DNA of 64,000 nt, taken from NCBI GenBank assembly GCA_030066595.1, contig JASJBI010000009.1, forward strand, positions 62,001 to 126,000, in the 5' to 3' direction. Position numbers and translations under genes: made by a program. Source of the DNA: Alphaproteobacteria bacterium (GTDB lineage Bacteria > Pseudomonadota > Alphaproteobacteria > JAJFFI01). This document shows positions 55,264-63,437 of the stretch, one piece after another; positions within the stretch are counted from its first letter, which is position 1, and every line of letters begins with the position of its first letter. A model generated the notes under the pieces. It made no database searches, was not told where the DNA came from, and saw only the letters and a list, made by a program, of their open reading frames with translations.

Positions 55264-55454
55264 GTCACGCGAGACGGATCATGCAGAAGGCGGGATAGCT
55301 CTGGCGAGAGGCCAGCCAATCTTGCCGCGCCACTCGGCGGCCGGATTGCCAGTCCCGCGACCGCTGCGACGTTGAGCAAACCCGCCCTGGAGGGCGGCCG
55401 AGCCAGGGTCGAACGGCGATCTGCTCGGCTGGCTGCCGGGCCCGTCCTCAGGTC
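55264..55454. other. intergenic gap, left part, before the MFS gene
   Basis: Part of a 307-bp gap between the phosphodiesterase-family gene and the MFS transporter. No gene or clear terminator is seen here; the notable structures are the two palindromes that follow at 55455-55493. Confidence 0.4.
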
Positions 55455-55493
55455 GCATGAGCCCGGCTCATGCCGGTCATGAGGGATCCTCAT
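55455..55493. promoter_or_regulatory. twin palindromes upstream of the MFS transporter
   Basis: GCATGAGCCCGGCTCATGC (55455-55473) is a perfect 9-1-9 palindrome and ATGAGG-GAT-CCTCAT (55479-55493) a second one. Both have an ATGAG half-site core, and their centres are 22 bp apart, two helical turns. This suggests a regulator binding cooperatively about 80-115 bp before the transporter. Confidence 0.6.
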
Positions 55494-55570
55494 TTGCGTC
55501 TGTCCGCCCCGGGTCCCTATGTTGTGCGACGGTCCCAAGCGAGCCTTGGAACCACGACACAGAGGTGAGA

Positions 55571-56806
55571 GTGGCTGCATCGGGTACTGAGCGCAGCACG
55601 AACGTCCACGGCTGGCTGGTCGTCGCCATGTGCTTTCTTGCGTTGGCGGCGTCCTTCTCGGCGCGCTCGATCCTCGGCCTCACCATGCCGCTGTGGGAAG
55701 AGGAACTCGGCTGGTCGCGCAGCTTCGTCTCCACCGGCGGCGCGCTGGCGCTGGTGGTCATGGCCGTCGTGGCGCCCGTGGCCGGCAACATGGTGGACCG
55801 GTTTGGCGCGCGGCGGACGCTGGTGGCGGGCCTCGCAGTGACCGCCGCGGGCATGGGGCTCACGGCGACGGCCAGCGCGCCCTGGCAGTTTCTGCTGTTC
55901 TTCAGCCTGCTCTCCGGCGTCGGCTTCGGCGTCGTTGCCAACCACGTGGTCTCGACCATCATCGCTTTCGAGTTCGAGGAGAACCGGGGGCTGGCGACCG
56001 GTGCGGCGACCGCGGGCTCGACCGCGGGCCAACTGCTCGTCATCCCGCTCCTGGCCGTGATCCTCACGACGATCGGCTGGCGCATGAGCTATGCCGCGCT
56101 GGGCCTGGCCGCACTGGTCCTGATCCCCGCGGCCTGGCTGTTCGTCCGGCCCCGTCCGGCGTCCGCGTCGGTCGAAGCCGACGCCCCGGCGCGGTCATTG
56201 TCGGCCCGCCTCGCGGACCTGGCCCGGAGCCGGGTCTTTCATGCCCTGTTCTGGAGCTTCACGCTCTGCGGCTTCACCACGGCGGGCGTGATCGAGACCC
56301 ACCTGCTGCCCTACGCCGCGGCCTGCGGCTTCCCGCCGTTGCCCAGCGCGACGGCCTACGGCGTGCTCTCGGCTTTCAACATGGCGGGCATGATCCTGGC
56401 CGGCTGGCTGACCGACCGCATGCACCGGCCGCTGCTGTTGGCCATCATTTATGCCTGCCGCGGGCTGTCGTTCATCTTGCTCTTGTTCATCGTGCAGGAC
56501 ATCTCGCTCCTGTTCATCTTCGCCGTCGTCTTCGGCCTGTTCGACTATTCCACGGTGCCGCCGACGGCCAGCCTGGTGGCGAGCCATCTTGGCCTCAGGG
56601 TGATGGGGCTCAGCATGGGGCTGCTGGCGGCCGGGCACGCGCTGGGCGCCGCCGCGGGCGCCTTCTTGGGCGGGTGGCTGTTCGATCTCTTCGCCAAGTA
56701 CGACTGGGTCTGGATCGCGTCCGTCGGGCTCGCCATGCTGGCCGCGCTGCTCTCGTTGACGATCCGCGAACACCGCCGCCCGGAGCCCGTCCTGGCGGCC
56801 GCCTAG
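55571..56806 (+). CDS. MFS transporter
   Basis: A 411-aa major-facilitator protein with 12 helices. The loop 2-3 signature is NMVDRFGARRTLVAGL, helix 1 runs WLVVAMCFLALAASFSARS, and MTPLWEEELGWSRSFVS-like spacing (here TMPLWEEELGWSRSFVS) is typical of the OFA/monocarboxylate-type branch. The GTG at 55571, directly behind AGAGGTGAGA, is the likely start; the frame is open to 55457 but crosses the palindromes. Substrate unknown. Confidence 0.88.
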   Translation: MAASGTERSTNVHGWLVVAMCFLALAASFSARSILGLTMPLWEEELGWSRSFVSTGGALALVVMAVVAPVAGNMVDRFGARRTLVAGLAVTAAGMGLTATASAPWQFLLFFSLLSGVGFGVVANHVVSTIIAFEFEENRGLATGAATAGSTAGQLLVIPLLAVILTTIGWRMSYAALGLAALVLIPAAWLFVRPRPASASVEADAPARSLSARLADLARSRVFHALFWSFTLCGFTTAGVIETHLLPYAAACGFPPLPSATAYGVLSAFNMAGMILAGWLTDRMHRPLLLAIIYACRGLSFILLLFIVQDISLLFIFAVVFGLFDYSTVPPTASLVASHLGLRVMGLSMGLLAAGHALGAAAGAFLGGWLFDLFAKYDWVWIASVGLAMLAALLSLTIREHRRPEPVLAAA

Positions 56807-56815
56807 AGCGGCTCC

Positions 56816-57649
56816 CTACTCGCGTGGCAGGGTCTGGGCGTAGGCCAGCGCGTCCAATGCGAGCTGCATGTCGAGGGCGCGCAGGGCCGGCATGTCCGCG
56901 GCCGGCTGGCCGTTCATGACCTTGTGCAGGGCCAGCCAGGGGTGCTCGTTGGCGACCGCGCCCAGGGTCTTGAGCTCCATGTCCTCGCCGAAGATCTCGG
57001 CGCGGCCGTCGAAATCGTGGCAGACGGCGCAGAGGTTCTGATAGACCGCGCGCCCGCGCTCGGCGTCCCCCCGGATCTTGCCCGACTTGCGGTCGATGAA
57101 CGCGTCGGCATCGTGCTGCCCGGCGCTCACGAACGTTGCGACCAGTGCGACGGCTTCGTCGGGGATCATTTCCTTGGTGTAGCCGTGGATCGTGCCGCGA
57201 ACGATCTTGGCGATGGCCTCGGGCGGCCGGCCGGATGCGTCGCGAATGCCGCGGACGGACGTCTTGAAGGGGCCGGCCGGATTGACGCCATCCTTGCCCT
57301 TGTAGTCCCAGCCATGACAGGAGACGCAGCGCCAGGTGTCGGCGCCTTCGAGCTGTCCGTCGCTGGGATAGGAGGGGTGCGTTTCCTCCGGCGGGTCGGT
57401 CAACAGCGCCCCCCACCACATGTCGTAGATCCGCCCGCCCTGCGCCAGCATCCAGGCCTTGCTCGGATCCGCCGGGGCGCCAGCATTGTATCGACGAGAC
57501 TCTCCCTCGTCGCGGCCCTGGGGCTCCTCCTGCGCAGCGCTCGGAGCCGTCAACAGGAGAATGCTGGCCAACACGAGAAAGCCGGGCCAACGCAGTCGAT
57601 GGCGGCGCAGTGTGAAGCCCTCGATCCATCGGCGGTCGATCGCGTCCAT
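56816..57649 (-). CDS. diheme c-type cytochrome
   Basis: A 277-aa protein with an N-terminal helix (WPGFLVLASILLLTAPSA) serving as export signal or anchor, and two heme c sites: CVSCH (108-112) and CAVCH (207-211). The first domain (SCHGWDYKGKDGVN) and a GTIHGYTKEMIPDEAV stretch resemble electron-transfer subunits for periplasmic dehydrogenases or oxidases. No dehydrogenase gene adjoins it. The stop lies 9 bp from the convergent MFS stop. Confidence 0.88.
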   Translation of the reverse strand: MDAIDRRWIEGFTLRRHRLRWPGFLVLASILLLTAPSAAQEEPQGRDEGESRRYNAGAPADPSKAWMLAQGGRIYDMWWGALLTDPPEETHPSYPSDGQLEGADTWRCVSCHGWDYKGKDGVNPAGPFKTSVRGIRDASGRPPEAIAKIVRGTIHGYTKEMIPDEAVALVATFVSAGQHDADAFIDRKSGKIRGDAERGRAVYQNLCAVCHDFDGRAEIFGEDMELKTLGAVANEHPWLALHKVMNGQPAADMPALRALDMQLALDALAYAQTLPRE

Positions 57650-57845
57650 GGCTGCCCCTCTTCCATCCGCGGCGAAGGATCGTCCCCGCCTCCTTCTACC
57701 GCGCGGCAGCGTCGGTGGGAATCATTCTCTACAGCGCCGCATTCGGAGACGGTGCGAAGCGGTGTCGTTCGGCCCGAATACGTCCGAGCCTTCCGTCCGG
57801 GCGGCAGATCGGCGACAGTTGTCCGTCTTTGCAGCGGTGCACAGG

Positions 57846-58208
57846 ATGAAGGATCAGTCGTTCGTCAACAAGCTGCGGTTCGCCGCCGCGGGTTTGGCCG
57901 AGACCTGGAAGCGCGAGAGCAACTTTCGCCGCGAGGTCTGGATCTCGCTGGCCGTGCTCGCGCTGCTGATCGTGCTCCGTCCGGCACCGGTCTGGTGGGC
58001 GATCGTCGTCATCGTCATCGTCCTGGTGCTCGGCACGGAGCTGTTGAATTCGGCCGTCGAGGCGCTGGCCGACCATCTGCACCCCGAACGCCATCCCGAG
58101 ATCCGGACGGTCAAGGACATGCTGGCGGGCCTTGTGCTGCTGGTCGCCCTGGGGGCTGGCCTGGTGGGCCTGCTGCTGCTCCTGGCGCAGCTCGACGCCG
58201 CCTCTTAA
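57846..58208 (+). CDS. dgkA: diacylglycerol kinase (DgkA)
   Basis: A 120-aa three-helix membrane kinase that phosphorylates diacylglycerol or undecaprenol, recycling membrane lipid. RFAAAGLAETWKRESNFRREV is the cytosolic surface helix. The active-site block is GTELLNSAVEALADHLHPE, with the catalytic Glu. Length fits the E. coli protein. The ATG at 57846 has an ACAGG box just upstream; a longer open frame upstream is not conserved. Confidence 0.92.
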   Translation: MKDQSFVNKLRFAAAGLAETWKRESNFRREVWISLAVLALLIVLRPAPVWWAIVVIVIVLVLGTELLNSAVEALADHLHPERHPEIRTVKDMLAGLVLLVALGAGLVGLLLLLAQLDAAS

Positions 58209-58312
58209 CCGACTCGGCCTGAAGGGCGCTGCACGGCGATGGCGTGCGGCGATTTATCCGCTTCCCGACGCTGAGAGTCGCGCGTATTCTCGTTCGCCTG
58301 TACTGCGACAGG

Positions 58313-58660
58313 ATGACCGCCATGCGCATGCGACCGAGGTCGACCCTGCTACGGTTTTTGCTGGCCCACTGTCTCCTAGGCGTGCTGATCGGCACGGCGC
58401 TGGTCGCCCTGCTGCTTGCGACGAATGCGTTGGGTCTGGCGGATCTGGTGTTCGGTTCGGAGTCGCCCGTCCTGGCGATGGCCATGCTGCTTGGCGCCAA
58501 CGCCTTGACCTTCGGCAGCCTCGCCATGGGCACGGGTGTCATGTCGCTGCCCTATGACGGGCCGCGCCCCAGACGCAGCCGCGAACGCACGACTTGGGCG
58601 CGCCGGCTCATGCGGTTTGTGCACATTCCGCGCCGCGCCGAGATCCGTATCGATCGCTGA
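58313..58660 (+). CDS. small two-helix membrane protein
   Basis: A 115-aa protein with a basic N-terminus and two helices, LLRFLLAHCLLGVLIGTALVALLLATNAL and LAMAMLLGANALTFGSLAMGTGV, then an Arg-rich cytosolic tail. Alphaproteobacteria often carry such a gene (PF-type unknown). The start could be 58313 or 58322. No function is assignable. Confidence 0.68.
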   Translation: MTAMRMRPRSTLLRFLLAHCLLGVLIGTALVALLLATNALGLADLVFGSESPVLAMAMLLGANALTFGSLAMGTGVMSLPYDGPRPRRSRERTTWARRLMRFVHIPRRAEIRIDR

Positions 58661-58824
58661 TCTGGAAGACTGACCGGGCGCGAACCGGCCCGGCGTTGCC
58701 CGACAGGCTCCACTGACGGCCGTCTCCTCGAACCTGTGCTCATCCCATAGGGGCCGCGCCGCCGCCCTCATCCTCACATGTGGACACCCCGCCGGCCGGC
58801 CGGCCAGCGCTGCAATCTGAGGGC

Positions 58825-58866
58825 TTGACAAGTTAAATAGGAATCCTATTAATTAGGTATCCTATT
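58825..58866 (+). promoter_or_regulatory. promoter with tandem 16-bp operator repeats of the second MarR gene
   Basis: A perfect -35 TTGACA (58825-58830) is followed by TAAATAGGAATCCTAT (58834-58849) and TAATTAGGTATCCTAT (58850-58865), 14 of 16 identical. Each holds a palindromic AGGnATCCT core, e.g. AATAGGAATCCTATT (58836-58850). The -10 (TATTAA or ATTAAT, 58847-58853) lies within the repeats, as expected for autorepression. The start codon follows 16 bp later. Confidence 0.72.
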
Positions 58867-58881
58867 TATTTTTCTCGGCAG

Positions 58882-59577
58882 GTGGTCGTGCAGACACCCT
58901 TCGATCAGATCAGCCAACCGCTCGACGGCCGCATCGTCGCCGGGCTCGCAAAGATCGGCACCGCCTTGCGCAGCAACGCCTGGAAAGGTGCGGAGGCGCT
59001 GGGATTGACCCCGACCCAGGGCGAGATCCTGGCGCTGTTGCGCGCCCGGGCGAAGGCGGGCATGCGGCTTTCCGAGGTGGCAGACGCGCTGGCGGTGCGC
59101 CAGCCCACGGCCAGCGACGCGGTTGCGGCCCTGGTACGGAAGGAGCTGGTCAGCCGAGGTCCCGACCCGGCGGACGGGCGGGCCATTGCGCTCAAGCTCA
59201 CGCGCCGCGGCCGGACGGCGGCGGACCGCATCGCCCACTGGCCCGACTTTCTGCTGCGTGCCGTGGACGTGCTGGCGCCGGAGGAGCAGGCGGCCGTTCA
59301 TCTCGCCCTGATCAAGATGATCCGCACGCTGCAGGTGCGCGGCGAGATCCCGGTCTCGCGCCTGTGCGTGACCTGCCGCTTCTTTCGTCCCAACGCCCAT
59401 GACGATCCCGACACGCCGCACCACTGCGCCTTTGTGGACGCCCCTTTCGGGCCGCGACATCTGCGGCTCGACTGTCCCGAGCACGAGGAAGCGCCGGCCG
59501 AGAGCCGCGACGCGCTCTGGACGGATTTCCTCGCGAACGAAAGCAACCCCAGCAAACAACCCCCCCGACAGGAGTAA
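58882..59577 (+). CDS. MarR-family regulator with a four-cysteine C-terminal domain
   Basis: A 231-aa regulator starting at GTG (58882 or 58888). The winged helix (LTPTQGEILALLRARAKAGM, AVRQPTASDAVAALVRKELV, DPADGRAIALKLTRRG) is standard. Beyond it, all four cysteines of the protein, Cys162, Cys165, Cys182 and Cys198, sit in an added domain (CVTCRFFRP, HHCAFVDAPFG, RLDCPEH). The C-x2-C-x16-C-x15-C spacing suits a zinc or Fe-S site, so a metal, redox or thiol sensor is likely. It heads a close-packed set of genes and has its own tandem operator. Confidence 0.9.
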   Translation: MVVQTPFDQISQPLDGRIVAGLAKIGTALRSNAWKGAEALGLTPTQGEILALLRARAKAGMRLSEVADALAVRQPTASDAVAALVRKELVSRGPDPADGRAIALKLTRRGRTAADRIAHWPDFLLRAVDVLAPEEQAAVHLALIKMIRTLQVRGEIPVSRLCVTCRFFRPNAHDDPDTPHHCAFVDAPFGPRHLRLDCPEHEEAPAESRDALWTDFLANESNPSKQPPRQE

Positions 59578-59583
59578 CGCATC

Positions 59584-60345
59584 ATGACTGACAAACTGAG
59601 ACGCTTGGTTCTGTCCGCGGTTCTTGCCGCGGTACCCCTGGGCTGGGCGAGCGGCCCGGCGAGCGCGCATGAGCTCGTCGCCAAGGCCGGCAACGCCCAG
59701 CCGTCCTTCGACGTGGTCCGGGCCCGGGTCACCGCGAACGAGAAGTGGCTCACCTTCCGCATGCAGGTGAGCGCAGAAGCCGGCGCCGTGCGGCCGGTCT
59801 CGACCGGGAAGGCCGCGGGCAGCGAGGTGTTCGCCTATGTCTGGCCGACCAATCTGGATTCGGCCACCGTCGGCTTCGAAGCCAAGCAGGGCATCCTGGC
59901 GCTGGTCGTCACCGCCCATCCGGACTTCGACGACACGCCGCTCTACGACGAGAACGGCGACGGCGATCTCGACAACGACGGCAACGTCTGGCACAGCCAC
60001 TGGGTCGTCCTGGTGTCCGACGACGCCTGCGGTCCGGGCGCGCTCAAGGTCAAGGACATCCCCGAAGGCACGACGCCCAAGCTGCCGCCGACCTGGCCCG
60101 GTTTTCCGATCCTGCTGGATAGTCCCGGTTTTTCTCCGGTGATCGGTGACGAGACCGTGACCGTGCGGGTGCCGGCGCGCGAAGTCGGCGCACCCGCCGC
60201 GGTCTCGTTCGACGCGGTGACGGCGGGTCTGCGCGTCAACGCCAATGTGCACGCCCCGCTGTTGTGCGTGGTCGACGTCTTCGACGTGGCCTCCGGCGAC
60301 CTCAGCCTGCCGGGCAAGGTCGAGCAGGCGGAAGCCCCGCAATGA
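59584..60345 (+). CDS. exported protein with EF-hand-like calcium loop
   Basis: A 253-aa secreted protein. The signal peptide is MTDKLRRLVLSAVLAAVPLG..., cleaving near ASA-HEL. Residues 122-133 read DENGDGDLDNDG, a calcium-binding loop with the D-x-D/N-G pattern, followed by a His-rich VWHSHW. The rest is beta-rich. The start is 6 bp after the MarR gene, and its stop overlaps the redoxin start (ATGA), so it belongs to the MarR operon. I recognise no named family. Confidence 0.8.
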   Translation: MTDKLRRLVLSAVLAAVPLGWASGPASAHELVAKAGNAQPSFDVVRARVTANEKWLTFRMQVSAEAGAVRPVSTGKAAGSEVFAYVWPTNLDSATVGFEAKQGILALVVTAHPDFDDTPLYDENGDGDLDNDGNVWHSHWVVLVSDDACGPGALKVKDIPEGTTPKLPPTWPGFPILLDSPGFSPVIGDETVTVRVPAREVGAPAAVSFDAVTAGLRVNANVHAPLLCVVDVFDVASGDLSLPGKVEQAEAPQ

Positions 60346-60938
60346 GCGGCGCAATGACACAAGGACCGGGCGCCGACGGAGTGAGTGCCGGCGGCGCCGG
60401 GTCCGCGCCCCCTTGGCAAGTCGAGCGGTGGTTCAACACCGAGGCGCCGCTCGACCTCGCCACCCTCAGGGGCAAGGTGGTCGTGCTCGAGGCCTTCCAG
60501 ATGCTGTGTCCCGGCTGCGTGGCGCACGGCCTACCGTTGGCCCAGCGGATCCATGAGAGCTTCCCGCGGGACGAGGTCGCGGTGGTCGGTCTGCACACGG
60601 TGTTCGAGCATCATGCGGCGATGACTCCCACAGCCCTCGAAGCCTTCCTGCACGAATACCGGATCCGCTTTCCGGTCGGCGTGGACGCGCCGGGCGCCCC
60701 CGGCGGACCGCCCCGCACGATGCTGGCCTATGGCCTACGCGGCACGCCCAGCCTGCTGCTGATCGACCGCGAGGGCGTCATTCGGTCGCACTGGTTCGGC
60801 CGGCCGGCCGAGCTTATCGTCGGCGCCGGGATCGCCACGTTGCTGGCGGAAGGTGGGCACCTCGCGGCCGTCGACCCGCCGACCACAAACGCGGCCGGCA
60901 GAAGCGACGGCTGCGACGACACGGGATGTGCTCTATGA
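60342..60938 (+). CDS. thioredoxin-fold (TlpA/redoxin-like) protein with extra C-terminal Cys pair
   Basis: A 198-aa thioredoxin-fold protein. After an N-terminal Gly/Ala-rich stretch comes VVVLEAFQMLCPGCVAHGLP with active-site C56-P-G-C59, a central VVGLHTVFEHHAAM segment, and LRGTPSLLLIDREGVI with the cis-Pro. The C-terminus ends GCDDTGCAL, placing a second pair at Cys191 and Cys196. No signal peptide, so cytosolic, unlike classical TlpA. It is coupled to genes on both sides by ATGA overlaps; reduction of a metal or thiol species is suggested. Confidence 0.85.
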   Translation: MSGAMTQGPGADGVSAGGAGSAPPWQVERWFNTEAPLDLATLRGKVVVLEAFQMLCPGCVAHGLPLAQRIHESFPRDEVAVVGLHTVFEHHAAMTPTALEAFLHEYRIRFPVGVDAPGAPGGPPRTMLAYGLRGTPSLLLIDREGVIRSHWFGRPAELIVGAGIATLLAEGGHLAAVDPPTTNAAGRSDGCDDTGCAL

Positions 60939-61645
60939 GCAAGACTTGTCTCGCCATTCGCCACGTGCCGTTCGAGGATCTCGGGACCTTCGGCCCGATC
61001 CTCGCGGCGCGCGGGTTCGCCATCGACTATGTCGAGGCCGGCCTCGACGATCTCTCCGCGGTCGATCCGCGCGCCGCCGATCTGATGGTCGTGCTCGGCG
61101 GGCCGATCGGCGTGCATGAGGCGCACGCCTACCCCTTCCTCGCGGGCGAGGTTGGCTGCGTCGAGCGGCGGCTGGGCGCCGACCGTCCGACCCTGGGCCT
61201 CTGCCTCGGCAGCCAGATCATGGCCCGGGCGCTGGGCGCCCGCGTCTATCCGGGCGAGGACAAGGAGATCGGCTGGGCGCCCGTCACGCTGACGCCCGCA
61301 GGTCGGGAGTCCTGCCTGCGACCGCTCGGCGCAGACGGGGTGCGCGTGCTGCACTGGCACGGCGACACCTATGACCTCCCGGACGGCGCAGCGAACCTGG
61401 CGTCCACGCCGGCCTATGAGAACCAGGCCTTTGCCTGGGGGCGGCGCGCGCTGGGCCTGCAGTTCCACCCCGAGGCCGAGGCGCGCCGGCTCGAGCAGTG
61501 GTTCATCGGCCACACCATCGAGATCGCCAGCACGCCGGGCGTCACCGTCGAAAAGCTACGCGCGGATACCGCCGCCCATGCCGCCGGGCTCGCAGGCGCC
61601 GGCCGCGCCGTTCTGGAGGCTTGGCTGGACCAGGTCGGTCTTTGA
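60935..61645 (+). CDS. class I glutamine amidotransferase
   Basis: A 236-aa GATase1-fold protein. The catalytic Cys lies in LGLCLGSQIMARALGA, with His/Glu in QFHPEAE; the VVLGGPIGVHEAHAYPFL oxyanion region is complete. It resembles stand-alone GMP-synthase-like amidotransferases of uncertain substrate (gamma-glutamyl transfer or hydrolysis). The ATG overlaps the redoxin stop by ATGA. The presence of a free-standing amidotransferase in a thiol operon may mean gamma-glutamyl or glutathione-type chemistry. Confidence 0.9.
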   Translation: MSKTCLAIRHVPFEDLGTFGPILAARGFAIDYVEAGLDDLSAVDPRAADLMVVLGGPIGVHEAHAYPFLAGEVGCVERRLGADRPTLGLCLGSQIMARALGARVYPGEDKEIGWAPVTLTPAGRESCLRPLGADGVRVLHWHGDTYDLPDGAANLASTPAYENQAFAWGRRALGLQFHPEAEARRLEQWFIGHTIEIASTPGVTVEKLRADTAAHAAGLAGAGRAVLEAWLDQVGL

Positions 61646-61786
61646 CGGCTGCCCGCGCGATCTTGTGATTAGGCGACCCGACCGCTGACCGTTAAGCTTT
61701 CCTACGTCGGAGCGTTTGCCGCAGTCGGTTTGGCGCGCACATGATCATTGGAAGGCGGCGAATCCTTCGGGGGAGGGGGCCGAGAC

Positions 61787-62815
61787 ATGCAGGTCGTCTA
61801 CAGCGAGGATCATCGGCGGCACGATCCCAAAACCTATTTCCGGGGCGGCGGCTTTCACGAGCACCCCGAGATGCCCGCGCGCGCCGACAATATCGCCGCC
61901 GCCCTGAGCGCGGCCGGCTACGACATCCTACCGCCCGAGGACTTCGGCCCCGGGCCGCGCGCCGCGGTGCACACGCCCGAATATCTCCATTTCCTCGAGA
62001 CCATCGTCGAGCGCTGGCGGGCGGACGGCTTCACCTCCGAGGAGGTCGTGCCCAACGTGCATCCGGGCCGGCACATGGCCGGCCTGCCGGAGGGAACGGT
62101 CGGTCAGCTCGGCTATTTCACCACCGACATGTCCGCCCCGATCGGGCCGGAGACCTGGCAGGCGGCCCGGACCGCCTCGGATGTGACCCTGACGGCGACC
62201 CGCCGCGTTCTGGACGGCGCGCGCGAGGCCTATGCGCTTTGCCGACCGCCGGGCCACCATGCCTTTGCGGATCAGGCCGGCGGTTTCTGTTTTCTCAACA
62301 ACATCGCCATCGCCGCGCAATATGCCCGCGACCACGGTGCGGCGCGCGCCGCCATCGTCGATGTCGACGTCCATCACGGCAACGGCACCCAGGGCATCTT
62401 CTACCGGCGCGGCGATGTGCTGACCGTCTCGCTGCACTGCGACCCGACGAACTTCTACCCGTTCTTTGCGGGCTACGGCCACGAACGCGGCGAAGACGCC
62501 GGCCGCGGCGTCAACGCGAACTTTCCGTTGCCCCGGGGCACGGGCGATAACGCCTATCTCGTGGCGCTGGACGAGGCGCTGGCCTTGGTGCGGAGCTTCG
62601 CGCCGGAGATTCTGTTCGTCGCCCTCGGGCTGGACGGCTATGAGAAGGACCCCTTCGAGGGTTTTCGCATAACCACGGCCGGCTTCGGCCGCATCGCCCA
62701 GGCGCTTGGCGAGCTTGGCCTGCCCACGGTGCTGGTGCAGGAAGGCGGCTACAATTGCGCCGATCTGGGGCGCAACGTCGAGAGCTTCCTCACGGGCTTC
62801 GCGGAGGGACGGTGA
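61787..62815 (+). CDS. histone deacetylase-family / acetylpolyamine amidohydrolase-like protein
   Basis: A 342-aa Zn-dependent deacetylase-fold enzyme. Blocks are YALCRPPGHHAFADQAGGFC (active-site His pair), AIVDVDVHHGNGTQGIF (metal Asp and His), GLDGYEKDPFEGF (third metal Asp) and VLVQEGGYN. It likely deacetylates small polyamine- or organic-acid-type substrates. The ATG at 61787 has GGGAGGGGGCC upstream; 13 further codons are open. It is 141 bp after the amidotransferase, so it may have its own promoter. Confidence 0.9.
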   Translation: MQVVYSEDHRRHDPKTYFRGGGFHEHPEMPARADNIAAALSAAGYDILPPEDFGPGPRAAVHTPEYLHFLETIVERWRADGFTSEEVVPNVHPGRHMAGLPEGTVGQLGYFTTDMSAPIGPETWQAARTASDVTLTATRRVLDGAREAYALCRPPGHHAFADQAGGFCFLNNIAIAAQYARDHGAARAAIVDVDVHHGNGTQGIFYRRGDVLTVSLHCDPTNFYPFFAGYGHERGEDAGRGVNANFPLPRGTGDNAYLVALDEALALVRSFAPEILFVALGLDGYEKDPFEGFRITTAGFGRIAQALGELGLPTVLVQEGGYNCADLGRNVESFLTGFAEGR

Positions 62816-62816
62816 G

Positions 62817-63068
62817 ATGCGGGTGGCTCCGGCGGCGCTTGTCCTTGCTGGCCTGCTGCCCGCATGCGAACCGCGGCCGGTTTGGGTCAACACGGCGGTG
62901 AGTTCCGAGCAGAATCAGCGCGACTTGTCCTACTGCAACGGCGCGGCGGAACTCGCCAAGCACTACAGCATGAACCAGCGCGGCAGCAACGACGTCATCA
63001 CGACGGATGCGTTCGAACGCTGCATGCGTGGGAAAGGCTATCGGCCCGAGCCCAGGCGCCGCTCGTGA
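62817..63068 (+). CDS. small two-cysteine lipoprotein, paralog A
   Basis: An 83-aa lipoprotein: signal MRVAPAALVLAGLLPAC, with lipobox Cys18. The mature part has RDLSYCNGAAELAKHY and FERCMRGKGYRPE, giving two further Cys that could form a disulfide. It directly follows the deacetylase-like gene (1 bp gap). It is the first of three tandem paralogs sharing the plan D-x-S-aromatic-C-x-GAAEL...F-E-x-C-M-R-x-(K/R)-G-aromatic-R. Confidence 0.8.
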   Translation: MRVAPAALVLAGLLPACEPRPVWVNTAVSSEQNQRDLSYCNGAAELAKHYSMNQRGSNDVITTDAFERCMRGKGYRPEPRRRS

Positions 63069-63100
63069 GCCGGCGACGCCGTTGCCGGAGGGGACTGCGC

Positions 63101-63394
63101 ATGGCGGCAGGCCTCCTGCTGTGCGTCGTCGGGCTTGCCGCTTGCGCCGAGGCGCCGATGGAGACCAAGTGGAGGCAGAAGGGTGTCAGCGGTGAACAGA
63201 GACAGCGCGACACGAGTTACTGCGACGGCGCCGCGGAGCTCGCCAAGAGCTACGGGCTGAGCCGCGGCGGCGCGTCGGAGCTCGACCAGAGGGCCGCGTT
63301 CGAAGACTGCATGCGCGACCGCGGCTATAGGGCCCGGTCGGTGCGCGCGAAGAAGCCGAAACTGCCCAGCCCGCGAAGACCGCGACGACGGTAG
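63101..63394 (+). CDS. small two-cysteine lipoprotein, paralog B
   Basis: A 97-aa lipoprotein with signal MAAGLLLCVVGLAAC (lipobox LAAC), then RDTSYCDGAAELAKSYG and AAFEDCMRDRGYR, and a longer basic Lys/Arg/Pro tail. GGAGGGG lies 7-13 nt before the ATG at 63101, which decides the start over a GTG at 63065 that overlaps paralog A. Closest to paralog A among the three. Confidence 0.8.
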   Translation: MAAGLLLCVVGLAACAEAPMETKWRQKGVSGEQRQRDTSYCDGAAELAKSYGLSRGGASELDQRAAFEDCMRDRGYRARSVRAKKPKLPSPRRPRRR

Positions 63395-63437
63395 CGCGGT
63401 CTCGTCGCCCGTTCGATTGGAGGAGTTGAGCGCTCTC

